Shown: in pieces, positions 1 to 7,673 of the stretch | How positions within the stretch are numbered: the first letter of the stretch is position 1 | Layout: every line of letters begins with the position of its first letter | Source of the DNA: JAZQHR01 sp045540695 | Lineage (GTDB): Bacteria > Bacillota > Clostridia > UMGS1810 | Direction: 5' to 3' | DNA length: 64,000 nt | Assembly (NCBI GenBank): GCA_045540695.1 | Contig: JAZQHR010000103.1 | Span: 8,104 to 72,103 of the forward strand | Made by a program: the position numbers and the translations under genes | The notes under the pieces: model-generated | Told to the model about the DNA's origin: nothing | Database searches by the model: none | What the model saw: only the letters and a program-made list of their open reading frames with translations

Positions 1-842
1 GTTATGTATATTTTGCGTGGAAACCATTTAAGCCATTCAATAATCGCTTCAAGACTAATGCAAAAGAGAGAATAATACAATGTAGGTTTATTCCGAAAGG
101 CAGTGGATATACGATGGAGGTAGTATATGAAACTGAAGCTCCAGATTGTTTAGATGCTTCTGAAAGAGTTGTTGCAATCGATGTAGGAGTTGATAACTTC
201 GTAACTATGGTAAATAACATAGGCATAAAGCCTATTGCTATTAAAGGCGGAGTGATTAAATCTATCAATCAATATTACAATAAGAAAAATGCAAAAATTC
301 GCTCAGAGTTAGCAAAAATCAATAAGATGAATTGGTCAAAAAGACTACAAAATCTTAAAGATAAAAGGTTTGAAATGATTAAATATCATATGCACTGTAT
401 CAGCAAATATGTGGTTGATTGGTGTGTGTTGTATGATATAGACACGATTATAGTAGGACATAACAATAATTGGAAACAAGAACAATTAGGCATGCAAAAT
501 TTCACTTATATCCCATATGAACTATTTTTACATATGTTAAGTTACAAAAGTGAAAATGTAGGTATTAAATGCGTTATGAATGAAGAATCATATACATCGG
601 GCACATCGTTTCTTGATTGCGAAGAACCTTGTAAAGAGAATTATAACAAAGAGAGACGAGTACATAGAGGGTTGTTTGTTAGTAACAAAGGAATAAAAAT
701 CAACGCAGATGTTAATGCTGCATATCAAATTATGAAGAAGGTATTCCCGGATGTATTTTCGGACGGGGTAGAGGGTGTAGGTTTACACCCAACGATTATC
801 AATTTTGGTAACGTAAATGGCACGAAAGTGTCAATAAATTAG
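1..842 (+). CDS. tnpB: TnpB-type RuvC nuclease of the IS200/IS605-IS607 group, 5' end outside the window
   Basis: RNA-guided DNA nuclease encoded by IS200/IS605 and IS607 elements. The reading frame (codons from position 3) is open to the window edge, so the start lies upstream; about 279 residues are visible. Counting from the internal Met at 114, the three RuvC acidic positions are present: D23 in VAIDVGVDNF, the Glu in the NEESYTSGTSF block, and the Asp in INADVNAAYQI near the C terminus. Family members usually have two CxxC pairs between the last two blocks. Here only a CxxxC is seen (DCEEPCKEN), so the zinc finger looks degenerate. The C-terminal motif EGVGLHP lies over a perfect hairpin, as is common where the 3' coding end doubles as the guide-RNA scaffold. 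No tnpA is visible. It sits inside the prophage. Confidence 0.88.
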   Translation, partial: YVYFAWKPFKPFNNRFKTNAKERIIQCRFIPKGSGYTMEVVYETEAPDCLDASERVVAIDVGVDNFVTMVNNIGIKPIAIKGGVIKSINQYYNKKNAKIRSELAKINKMNWSKRLQNLKDKRFEMIKYHMHCISKYVVDWCVLYDIDTIIVGHNNNWKQEQLGMQNFTYIPYELFLHMLSYKSENVGIKCVMNEESYTSGTSFLDCEEPCKENYNKERRVHRGLFVSNKGIKINADVNAAYQIMKKVFPDVFSDGVEGVGLHPTIINFGNVNGTKVSIN

Positions 843-880
843 GACTTTTATCGGGATTGATGTTCCCGACATTTGTGACG
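760..880 (+). ncRNA. putative omega-RNA (reRNA) scaffold and right end of the TnpB element
   Basis: The last codons of tnpB contain a perfect 7-bp hairpin, GGGTGTA at 773-779 and TACACCC at 784-790 with a 4-nt loop. Just past the stop is a second 6-bp hairpin, TCGGGA at 851-856 and TCCCGA at 864-869. In TnpB systems the guide RNA scaffold overlaps the 3' end of the gene and its guide is read from the flanking DNA. Position and folding fit this, but the exact right end cannot be fixed from one copy. Confidence 0.4.
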
Positions 881-897
881 GGAAGATTGGAGGTAAA

Positions 898-1140
898 ATG
901 GATAGTTTAATTGAAATTAAAAGACAACTTAAGCCGTGCCCCTTTTGTGGTCACAGAGTTGATATAAAGAGATATTGTCATACTTATAATGGTGGCATAC
1001 AGATGACGTTTGAGTGTTTTTGTGGTGCAGAGGCTACATTTACTCATGACCCACTTGGAGATATGTCGGATTATCGTGGAGCTAGAGAGAGGCTAATGCC
1101 TTGGGAACAGTGGAATGAAAGAACAAGAGGTAAAATATGA
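898..1140 (+). CDS. Lar-like small zinc-ribbon phage protein
   Basis: An 80-residue protein with a CPFCG knuckle at residues 14-18, a second CxC (CFCGAE) near residue 40 and a C-terminal WNERTRG segment. This layout resembles Lar-family (restriction alleviation) zinc-ribbon proteins common in prophages, which usually read CPFCGG near the N terminus and WNRR near the C terminus. GGAGG at 890-894 supports the ATG. It overlaps the next gene by 4 nt (ATGA). Whether it blocks restriction is not shown; the assignment rests on the motif pattern. Confidence 0.55.
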   Translation: MDSLIEIKRQLKPCPFCGHRVDIKRYCHTYNGGIQMTFECFCGAEATFTHDPLGDMSDYRGARERLMPWEQWNERTRGKI

Positions 1141-1379
1141 CGATTCAAGAATTCGCTTGGCAAAACCAAGGTAAAGAACTTCCTATGCAGGAAGTTGAAA
1201 TTTTTACAGGCGTTGAGCCGAAGTATAAATGTAAAAACAAATTTTTACAAAAAGTATTAACAAAGTTGTTTGGTCACGTTCCAGTATACGAGAAAAGGCA
1301 AGCAAAAGTGTTAGTGTGTAAAACAGAAGATTTTCCTTGTAATTTTGATGGTAATATTGCGATAGAAATAGGTGATTAA
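1137..1379 (+). CDS. hypothetical phage protein
   Basis: An 80-residue soluble, lysine-rich protein that I do not recognise. It overlaps the preceding zinc-ribbon gene by 4 nt and abuts the next gene without a gap, so it is co-transcribed and probably translationally coupled. No membrane segment, signal peptide or catalytic motif is visible. Confidence 0.6.
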   Translation: MTIQEFAWQNQGKELPMQEVEIFTGVEPKYKCKNKFLQKVLTKLFGHVPVYEKRQAKVLVCKTEDFPCNFDGNIAIEIGD

Positions 1380-1706
1380 ATGAAGTTTAAGTGTGTAAGA
1401 ATGAGCTGTGAAAGTTGTCCTCATAAAAAATTATGCGACGACTCTCCGTACTATGGAGATGAAATTTCTGACGATTATATTTTTGTCTATTGGGCAAATA
1501 AGTATGATGAGGGTGCTGAACTTATAAATGCTCCTATCACAATGGATGGTAAATGCGTTGGAGTAATTACGAGAGTTAGCAAAGAGTATATTTATGGCGA
1601 ACTATATGTAAGGGCGGTAGCAGAATTTAATCCCGACAATAATAAGTGTGTTGGATTTGGAATAGTTGGAGGTAGTAATGGCAGGATTTATATCAAAACA
1701 ACCTAA
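1380..1706 (+). CDS. hypothetical phage protein with an N-terminal cysteine cluster
   Basis: A 108-residue protein whose first 20 residues contain four cysteines (CVRMSCESCPHKKLC), a spacing that could bind zinc or an iron-sulfur centre. The rest is unremarkable and I recognise no family. The start directly follows the stop of the upstream gene. Its 3' end overlaps the start of the next gene by about 29 nt, tight even for phage packing. Confidence 0.6.
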   Translation: MKFKCVRMSCESCPHKKLCDDSPYYGDEISDDYIFVYWANKYDEGAELINAPITMDGKCVGVITRVSKEYIYGELYVRAVAEFNPDNNKCVGFGIVGGSNGRIYIKTT

Positions 1707-1926
1707 CGGATTATATTGTAGATTCTCAACTGTTGTAGATTGTCCTACTGATTGGAATATGACCGAAGAAGACTATATTGAAATGTGTAAACAAAAAGCA
1801 GAAAAAGAAGCGAGAGACATTCTTGCAAATCATCTGTATCCGTTTGAAATGGTAAAAGAAAGATTTATCAATAATAATATGACGAATGATGAATTTGAAC
1901 GATTCCTAAAGGATGTGGAAGAATGA
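1678..1926 (+). CDS. hypothetical phage protein
   Basis: An 82-residue protein, acidic and helical in its second half (about residues 25-82). I chose ATG 1678 over an in-frame TTG at 1666 because GGAGG at 1668-1672 is well placed for 1678. It overlaps the upstream gene and shares 4 nt with the next one. No known domain is recognised. Confidence 0.6.
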   Translation: MAGFISKQPNGLYCRFSTVVDCPTDWNMTEEDYIEMCKQKAEKEARDILANHLYPFEMVKERFINNNMTNDEFERFLKDVEE

Positions 1927-2270
1927 AAATAAGATTACTCTGTATTAAGGGTATTACGGTGGATACCAACATGCACGGAGATGACGACCCAAAAGAAATT
2001 TCCTATTCTGAAGGCACAGAGTATAACGCCATAATTGATATGCCATACAACGGAATTAGACTTGAAGTTCCGGGTAAGAAAAACCACTATACTTTTCCGT
2101 ATCACATAGACGACATCAAGAAATATTTTATATCTGCTTTTGATAAAGAAAGACATGATGAAATCTATACGAAAGTTAAAAATTGTAAAATATATATTGA
2201 TTCTAAATGCTTTGACGTGGGAGAGGCAATAATTAAACAGGAGAAAATAAATGAAAAATCAACTTTCTAA
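1923..2270 (+). CDS. hypothetical phage protein
   Basis: A 115-residue protein of mixed charge with no membrane segment. The start overlaps the upstream stop (ATGA) and follows GGAAGA. The 3' end overlaps the next gene by 20 nt. The middle segment (DMPYNGIRLEV, then KNHYTFPYHID) looks beta-rich, but I cannot place it in a family. Confidence 0.6.
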   Translation: MKIRLLCIKGITVDTNMHGDDDPKEISYSEGTEYNAIIDMPYNGIRLEVPGKKNHYTFPYHIDDIKKYFISAFDKERHDEIYTKVKNCKIYIDSKCFDVGEAIIKQEKINEKSTF

Positions 2271-2739
2271 AAGAGAATATAAATATAGATGCAAAATTAT
2301 AGCCGAGAATCATTTAAAGAAGGATTGTCAGGTATATCTCGGCAACTATGTGGTAACTGAAGGTCTTACATATAAAGAAATATATCTTGATGAAGCGTTG
2401 TTGCATAGAATGCTGACAAATTATAGTTTTTGGCAAGTAGGCAAAGCGGTTTATAAAGCCGGAGTTACCGCTAAACAAGCCGCTAATGCTTTTCAGGATT
2501 TTGCTTGTGCCGTCAGCGCTGTCTCACAGGCGGTTGAGGTTGATAGTATAGTTTCTAACATGAAGAGAACATATGAATTAAGCGACAAGCAAGCAGATGA
2601 ATTATTAAGACTTGCAGGAGATTATGCTACAAGACACGTTCTAACTTGTGGTGATGTGCTATATGAGGTTGGGCGAAAAATAAGAGAGGATGGCTATACA
2701 ATGCAGAGCTGTATTAAGTGGTTGAAAGAGGAGATATAG
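2251..2739 (+). CDS. hypothetical phage protein, helical
   Basis: A 162-residue, largely helical protein. Residues 70-100 are alanine-rich and contain no charge clusters that suggest a membrane span. The start is supported by AGGAG just upstream, inside the preceding gene. It runs directly into the next gene (stop 2737-2739, start 2740). No family recognised. Confidence 0.6.
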   Translation: MKNQLSKREYKYRCKIIAENHLKKDCQVYLGNYVVTEGLTYKEIYLDEALLHRMLTNYSFWQVGKAVYKAGVTAKQAANAFQDFACAVSAVSQAVEVDSIVSNMKRTYELSDKQADELLRLAGDYATRHVLTCGDVLYEVGRKIREDGYTMQSCIKWLKEEI

Positions 2740-3252
2740 ATGAAAGAAATTCCTTATTATAAAAAATATGCAAGAGAAGTTATTACTGAATTAGTCAAAT
2801 ATGATGATGAGGATATAATTCGTAAGTTTGTTAGCGAAATATCCAAACTAAGTACACTCAAACCATACTGTAACAACCACAAGAAACCAACTGTGAGAAC
2901 CGTTGTTAAACCAAAGACAATAATGTCCAATTCCGAAGCTTTTCCAGACATTCTTGAATCATACAAGAAATCAACATACGTTTGCTCGTCGTGTGGCAAA
3001 ATTATTTTTCCTGAGGTAGAAATTGCAGATGGCAACATCAATCTTCATTCTGAGAAAAATAACTATCTTGGTAAGGGCGGTAGGATTATTCGTGATAATA
3101 TCTGCCCTGACTGTAAGTTGTCAGTCAAAGGGTTTAAGGACAATGTGATTAAAGAATTGCCTAATGGATATATTGGATGTTTAAGATGTGGAACAGTGTT
3201 TGACGCAGGTAGAGATTGTTGTCCCGGATGCAAGCAACCGAGATATTATTGA
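2740..3252 (+). CDS. multi-zinc-ribbon hypothetical protein
   Basis: A 170-residue protein with four CxxC knuckles in its C-terminal half: CSSC, CPDC, CLRC and CPGC. CSSC with CPDC, and CLRC with CPGC, would make two separate zinc ribbons. The first 85 residues are helical and lysine-rich. It is one of several zinc-ribbon products in this part of the prophage. Possible roles include nucleic-acid binding or protein interaction, but the sequence does not say which. Confidence 0.6.
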   Translation: MKEIPYYKKYAREVITELVKYDDEDIIRKFVSEISKLSTLKPYCNNHKKPTVRTVVKPKTIMSNSEAFPDILESYKKSTYVCSSCGKIIFPEVEIADGNINLHSEKNNYLGKGGRIIRDNICPDCKLSVKGFKDNVIKELPNGYIGCLRCGTVFDAGRDCCPGCKQPRYY

Positions 3253-3291
3253 TACCCAATAAAACAAGTCTTTCAAGTGGAGAGAAGATAT

Positions 3292-3531
3292 ATGAAGAAA
3301 TTTAAAATAAAATTTAACGACTTTAACTGTTTGAAATGTTCGGGTCGATTATACATAAAAGAAATTTATAAAAAATTGCAAGAACAGTATGAACCAAATG
3401 CTGGTGCTAATGGATATCTTTCTATTTTAATATCTGAGTGCAAGTGTGGTCAAAAGCATAAGATATATTGCGAATGTCACGAAATAAATGAGAATATAAC
3501 AGTTTGCATTAATAGAATTATAAAAATATAA
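3292..3531 (+). CDS. small cysteine-rich phage protein
   Basis: A 79-residue protein with CLKC near residue 11 and a CKCGQ/CEC cluster further on, which could form one zinc site. I chose ATG 3292 because GGAGAG lies upstream; a GTG at 3277 is in frame but overlaps that ribosome site. No family recognised. Confidence 0.55.
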   Translation: MKKFKIKFNDFNCLKCSGRLYIKEIYKKLQEQYEPNAGANGYLSILISECKCGQKHKIYCECHEINENITVCINRIIKI

Positions 3532-3542
3532 GGAGAAATAAT

Positions 3543-3719
3543 ATGCCAACATATATACATGAATGTCCTGAACATGGTGAAGTAGAAGTGGACTGCAAAA
3601 TATCAGAAGCTACTGAAATAAAACCTTGCCCAATATGTGGCAAGGATAGCAAAAGAGTTTATGGTGTTAATGCAATTCAATGGAAATGCGATGGAGCTTT
3701 TGGTAAAAGCACAAAGTAA
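3543..3719 (+). CDS. FmdB-like small zinc-ribbon protein
   Basis: A 58-residue product starting MPTYIHECPEHGEVE, with a CPICG knuckle about 20 residues later and a short basic tail. The MPxYxxxCxxHG start and the CPxCG spacing resemble FmdB-type regulatory zinc ribbons and small phage zinc-ribbon proteins. AAGGAGAAATAAT precedes the ATG. Function unknown. Confidence 0.6.
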   Translation: MPTYIHECPEHGEVEVDCKISEATEIKPCPICGKDSKRVYGVNAIQWKCDGAFGKSTK

Positions 3720-3733
3720 GAGGGGTACTGATA

Positions 3734-3940
3734 ATGCTTGAAACAATTGATGAAACAAAAGTAAAAATACCAAAGGGTCAAACAATAATGGAGGTTCATT
3801 ATAAAGAAGGGATTCCTAAATTTTTAATTACTACAAACGTTATTAGAGATAAATACTACCTATATAAAATATCGAAAGATTACGTTTTAGAAAAATTAGA
3901 AACATCAAACATTCCTAAGTTTAAAAGGAGAACAATATAA
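3734..3940 (+). CDS. hypothetical phage protein
   Basis: A 68-residue basic protein preceded by AGAGGGGT. Its stop overlaps the start of the next gene by one base. It is rich in beta-branched residues and lysine and has no recognisable motif. It is probably real because it is packed between genes on the same strand with a good ribosome site. Confidence 0.5.
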   Translation: MLETIDETKVKIPKGQTIMEVHYKEGIPKFLITTNVIRDKYYLYKISKDYVLEKLETSNIPKFKRRTI

Positions 3941-4134
3941 TGTGTGAAGTATGCTTGAGAACACCATGTCATCCTAGATGTCCTAATGCTAAGGAATCAA
4001 AGATAGTTGGGGAATGCAAGCATTGTGGCGAACCAATATATGACGGGAGCGAATATTGGACTGACGATGACAACAACATCTATGAATCAAGAGTATGTGC
4101 TGAACTTTATTATGGGATAAGACAGATTGATTGA
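3940..4134 (+). CDS. small zinc-ribbon phage protein
   Basis: A 64-residue protein beginning MCEVCLRTPCHPRCPNA, followed by a CKHCGEPI knuckle near residue 28. Two adjacent metal sites are likely. Proteins with this MCEVC...CPNA opening occur in Clostridia prophages and are unnamed. AAAAGGAG precedes the start. Confidence 0.6.
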   Translation: MCEVCLRTPCHPRCPNAKESKIVGECKHCGEPIYDGSEYWTDDDNNIYESRVCAELYYGIRQID

Positions 4135-4144
4135 CGGAGGATAA

Positions 4145-4726
4145 ATGAACAAAAGATTAAAAAAATTTTTAATAGCTATTGGTATTATGCTAATAATTCT
4201 TTTATTAGGCACAATGGCTTATGCCAATAGCTATAAACAGAAGATAGACAAAGAAATTGTTAATATAGAGAGTAAGCAAGAAAAGATTCACAATATAGCA
4301 GACGAAGTGCGAGAACTGAATCTTGATAATGAAACGGAAATTATTACAAGTTTAAAACGTGCTTGGCATAATTTTGATAGTCAAAAACAGCTTTTAATAG
4401 AAAAGCGTGAAAAACTAGACAATATATTAAATTTTAATATATTTGAAATATCTGCTTATTGTGGTGAGAATTATCACCATATATGCAACAACGGTAATGC
4501 AAGAACTACCGCAACGGGGACAGTTCCAACTGCAGGGCGAACTGTTGCGGTAGATCCTAATGTCATCCCTTATGGTTCTACTGTAATTATTGGAGGCAAT
4601 GAGTACATAGCAGAGGACACTGGCGGTGCGATTAAAGGTAATAAAATTGACATATTTTTTAATACACATGCTGAAGCATTGCAATGGGGTAGACGCAACA
4701 TGGAAGTTTATATAGTTAGAAATTAA
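4145..4726 (+). CDS. membrane-anchored 3D-domain (double-psi beta-barrel) protein
   Basis: A 193-residue protein with an N-terminal membrane segment (about residues 8-27), a coiled-coil-like charged linker (about 30-95) and a C-terminal 3D domain. The domain signature is clear: TVAVDPNVIPYGSTV, then AEDTGGAIKGNKIDIFF. The three conserved Asp residues name the domain. These domains occur in peptidoglycan-acting proteins such as YabE/YuiC and MltA-like enzymes. In a prophage this suggests cell-wall remodelling from the outer face of the membrane. GGAGG precedes the ATG. Confidence 0.75.
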   Translation: MNKRLKKFLIAIGIMLIILLLGTMAYANSYKQKIDKEIVNIESKQEKIHNIADEVRELNLDNETEIITSLKRAWHNFDSQKQLLIEKREKLDNILNFNIFEISAYCGENYHHICNNGNARTTATGTVPTAGRTVAVDPNVIPYGSTVIIGGNEYIAEDTGGAIKGNKIDIFFNTHAEALQWGRRNMEVYIVRN

Positions 4727-4742
4727 GAAAGGAGCAATTGAT

Positions 4743-5075
4743 ATGGTCGAACAAAGATGTGCTATGTGTGGGGTAATTATTCCTGAAGGCAGAATGATTT
4801 GTCCTTTATGTGAAAATATGGAGCCAAGCTTTGATACTGTTAAAATTATAGTAAAGCTTGATAAGATTGCGGATATATCAGAATTTGTTAATTTGGCATC
4901 TAAATGTAGCGATGATGTAACGATTGGTTCAGGTAGATTTGCAGTTAATGCAAAATCAATCATGGGGTTGTATAGTTTAGATTTGACTAAACCATTACAC
5001 GTAGAATTTTACGGCGATATACCTTATGAGGTTAAAGAAGGTATGAAGAAGTTTATTGTAGGAGAACAATGTTAA
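4743..5075 (+). CDS. zinc ribbon fused to an HPr/Crh-like domain without the phospho-histidine
   Basis: A 110-residue protein in two parts. Residues 1-30 carry CAMCGVIIP and CPLCE, a zinc ribbon. Residues 31-110 resemble HPr: a FVNLASKCSDDV helix region is followed by VNAKSIMGLYSLD, which matches the HPr segment around the regulatory Ser46. The usual GLHARPA loop carrying the PTS phospho-histidine is missing, as in Bacillus Crh, where it is also replaced. A serine in the Ser46 position is kept. It overlaps the following protease gene by 7 nt. The fold call rests on motif similarity only. Confidence 0.6.
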   Translation: MVEQRCAMCGVIIPEGRMICPLCENMEPSFDTVKIIVKLDKIADISEFVNLASKCSDDVTIGSGRFAVNAKSIMGLYSLDLTKPLHVEFYGDIPYEVKEGMKKFIVGEQC

Positions 5076-6005
5076 TGGGTACATATAGACAATTAGGTGG
5101 TGGTGCGTTTTTACAAAAACCATCGTCTACTACGTGGATATATAATACAATTAACCAAGGAAAAACATTACCACCTACGTTTAGATTATGGGATTCGCCT
5201 ATAAAAAATCAATTATCTAAAAGTACATGCGTGGCTCACGCTTTGGCAAGTGCTATAGAGATTTTACAACACTATGACACCGGTAGTAGAGAAATAATAT
5301 CTACTAGTTGGTTCTATGGATATAGAGAAGTGGATGACCATCAACAAGAAGGCATGTATATTTTAGAAGCTTTAGATATGGCAAGAAAAATAGGTGGTGT
5401 TCCTAAGTCATTGATGCCTGACAATTTGGGATATCATGAAAGCCGTAAAATAATACAAGAAATGAAAGATGTCTGCCTAAATGTTTCTTCAAAGTATAAA
5501 ATTAGAAATTATGCTTCAATAGAAAAGCCAGAAATAATGATGGGGGATATATGAGAATAATTCGCCAGTAATTATCGGCATGACAGTATATGATTCATTC
5601 CTTAATGTTGATAGTACAGGCATTCTGCCAGTTCCAAAAAAGACCGAGAAAAGTTATGGTGGACATGCAGTGCTATGTACTGGGTGGACTACCATAAACA
5701 ACGAAATATATTTGGTTATTAAAAATTCATGGGGAGAATATTGGGGAGATAATGGATATGCGTATATGAAATTATCAGATGATATGCCTATATATGAAAT
5801 GTACATTATTTACGATGAAACCGACAATCCGCTATGTTTGACGGATATAGTAGGTCATTGGTGCGAAGAAGACACTAAACTTGCAATAAGATGCGGAATA
5901 TTAAATGGCTACGAAGACAAAACATTTAGACCTGACAACTATATAACAAGGGCAGAGATGTCATCTATTGTTGCAAAATTATTAAGAAAAACGACGATGT
6001 ATTAA
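5069..6005 (+). pseudogene. papain-like (C1) peptidase with C-terminal SLH domain, interrupted by a frameshift
   Basis: Two adjacent reading frames (5069-5554 and 5580-6005) form one cysteine protease. The first has the papain active-site region, with the oxyanion Gln and nucleophile Cys in IKNQLSKSTCVAHAL. The second has GGHAV (catalytic His) and IKNSWGEYWG (catalytic Asn). The join is at a run of five G at 5542-5546. Removing one G gives a continuous frame, EIMMGIYENNSPVIIG, with no stop. The C terminus has one S-layer homology repeat (DIVGHW to ITRAEM), pointing to attachment at the cell surface. No signal peptide is evident. This is either a recent frameshift, a homopolymer sequencing error, or a slippage site. 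Confidence 0.75.
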
Positions 6006-6061
6006 GGAGAATAATAAATTGGTGGCATAAAGCAACGTAAAAATGGCAAGCAGGAATTTGC

Positions 6062-6175
6062 GTGAATCAAAAACATATATATTTGGTGGTTTACCAAGAC
6101 GTTTACGATGCGACGCAAGCAAGAAAACATGCTGAAGAAAAGTATTTTGGAGAGTACAATTTAAAGACGAGTTAA
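6062..6175 (+). CDS. possible 37-residue phage protein
   Basis: The gap between the protease and the ThyX-like gene contains a short frame starting at GTG 6062, with AGGA six bases upstream. It begins MNQKHIYLVVYQDVYDAT and ends KTS. It has a plausible charged, helical C-terminal half and fills the gap, but it is short and starts with GTG, so it may be a remnant of a longer gene (the same frame is open back to a stop near 6036). Confidence 0.3.
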   Translation: MNQKHIYLVVYQDVYDATQARKHAEEKYFGEYNLKTS

Positions 6176-6188
6176 AAGAGGTAGAAAT

Positions 6189-6821
6189 ATGAAAATAAAA
6201 ACAAAATTCAATTGGATATCCAACGATTGGAAAAGAATAAAAAATCATTGTCGAACAACAGATAATAAAGATTTTACCGAGAACGAAGCAACTGAGATAT
6301 TTAAGAAAAAACTACTCATATCTGAGCATTCGCCAATTCGTCTTTTGGAATTCGATTGGTCATGGAAATCAATATATTATTGGCTTAGTACCGAGTGGTC
6401 TCGTCATAAATTTGAAAAGTTCATTAGTAGCCAGAGAGATGACAGACTAAAAGACGATACACCAAGAGGTGAAAAACCTCAAAACGCATTAGTTGATTTT
6501 GATGGTTATGCCAATATGCAAAACCTGATAGATGCTTGGCGTAAAAGATTATGTAGGGCAGCAACAGACGAGGCGAGAGAGTTGGCTGAAGACTTTAAAA
6601 TAGAGTTACATAAAACGCATCCTTTAGAATCTGATGTGCTTGTTCCAAACTGTATATATAGGGCAGGTTGCCCTGAGTTTCATTGCTGTAGCTATATAGG
6701 CAAGTTTATAAAGTGGGCAAAAGATAATAATAAAGATATTCCTTGGTTAGACATTCAGGGAAGATATGACTTATACAATGAATATTTTTACCAAGAAAAG
6801 GAGAAATCAAATGACAGATAA
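6189..6821 (+). CDS. phage ThyX-like (flavin-dependent thymidylate synthase family) protein
   Basis: A 210-residue protein with the landmarks of the phage ThyX-like branch. These are EHSPIRLL (about residues 46-53), a degenerate signature RHKFEKFISSQRDDR (72-86), RKRLCRAATDEAR in the middle, and VPNCIYRAGCPEF near residue 160. Classical ThyX has RHRxxSxNExSxRY and methylates dUMP using FAD and methylene-THF. Here the spacing differs, so the substrate may be dUMP or another pyrimidine nucleotide. Its neighbours (DUF1599, kinase-like, RNR, dUTPase) all act on nucleotides. The stop overlaps the next gene by about 11 nt. Confidence 0.65.
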   Translation: MKIKTKFNWISNDWKRIKNHCRTTDNKDFTENEATEIFKKKLLISEHSPIRLLEFDWSWKSIYYWLSTEWSRHKFEKFISSQRDDRLKDDTPRGEKPQNALVDFDGYANMQNLIDAWRKRLCRAATDEARELAEDFKIELHKTHPLESDVLVPNCIYRAGCPEFHCCSYIGKFIKWAKDNNKDIPWLDIQGRYDLYNEYFYQEKEKSNDR

Positions 6822-7092
6822 AATTGAACAACATAAAAAGATATGCCTTCAACTTAATGAGACATATTCTAAAAAAAATCATGACTACGGAGATTCATTC
6901 GGTGAAAGTATTAACGAGTGGGGGATTATTTCGGCAGCAACACGAATTTCTGACAAATATAACAGATTTAAATCTCTTGTTAAAATTTCAAATAATAATC
7001 GCTTAGTTATTGATGAATCATTGGGGGATACATTATTAGACATGGCTAATTATTGCATCATGACATATATGGAGTTGAATGGGGATGAATAA
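6811..7092 (+). CDS. DUF1599 / nucleotide-modification-associated domain 1 protein
   Basis: A 93-residue protein with the DUF1599 pattern: KKNHDYGDSF, then SAATRISDKYNRFKSL, then DESLGDTLLDMANYCIM. The family has been named nucleotide modification associated domain 1 because it recurs in phages whose DNA bases are thought to be modified. The all-helical, acidic arrangement resembles MazG-type pyrophosphatase folds. I chose ATG 6811 because AAGGAG lies at 6798-6803. It overlaps the ThyX-like gene upstream and the kinase-like gene downstream. Confidence 0.75.
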   Translation: MTDKIEQHKKICLQLNETYSKKNHDYGDSFGESINEWGIISAATRISDKYNRFKSLVKISNNNRLVIDESLGDTLLDMANYCIMTYMELNGDE

Positions 7093-7669
7093 AATATTTA
7101 TAGTTGACGATAGCGAAGGTATATTTTCTAACACAATAGGAAAATACATACCAACCCTTAAATGTTCAATATTAGACCTTCCTAAAGAAGCCGCTAAGGT
7201 TTTAGGTTGGGATGGTGATAAGACCGAAAAAGACAGACGATTTTTAAGTGACATTATGGGTTTGTCAACGGATTATAACGATGCACCATTTAAGGATGTA
7301 TTGTCACTTGTAACAGATTTTAAGAACAACAAAGATTATGCCGAATACAAAGTTTTGATTATAGATATGAGAGACCCAAAAGATATTGCTCGTGCCGTTA
7401 AAACATTTGGTGCCGACACAATTCTCATCCGCAATCCTAATGTTAAAAAAATTAATAGCAATCATGCAGATAGAGATGTTGAAAATTATGAATATGACTA
7501 CATAATAGAAAATAACGGCACACTTGAACAACTCGATGAAGTTGCAAAAAGATTTGTAAATTATATAAAGAATCATGATAATCAAAAATTCCCATCGGAT
7601 GCGTATTGTTTGATTAGTCATAGTGGTAAAAAAACAATAGTGTTTGAGTGCAACAAGATGTTGAGGTGA
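7085..7669 (+). CDS. phage deoxynucleoside monophosphate kinase-like protein, P-loop degenerate
   Basis: A 194-residue protein resembling phage dNMP/adenylate-kinase-like proteins. A WDGDKTEKDRRFLSD block, an IIDMRDPKDIARAVK block, DTILIRNP and a C-terminal DYIIENNGTLEQLDE are all present. These elements typically surround the nucleotide site. The N terminus (NKIFIVDDSEGIFS) lacks a GxxGxGK P-loop, so kinase activity is doubtful as it stands. It lies in the nucleotide cassette and its start overlaps the DUF1599 gene; ATG 7079 is an equally possible start. Confidence 0.55.
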   Translation: MNKIFIVDDSEGIFSNTIGKYIPTLKCSILDLPKEAAKVLGWDGDKTEKDRRFLSDIMGLSTDYNDAPFKDVLSLVTDFKNNKDYAEYKVLIIDMRDPKDIARAVKTFGADTILIRNPNVKKINSNHADRDVENYEYDYIIENNGTLEQLDEVAKRFVNYIKNHDNQKFPSDAYCLISHSGKKTIVFECNKMLR

Positions 7670-7673
7670 GGAT

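Noticed and set aside
5542..5560. Programmed frameshift in the protease gene
   Set aside because: A GGGGG run alone is not a recognised slippery heptamer and no downstream pseudoknot is evident; decay or sequencing error is simpler.
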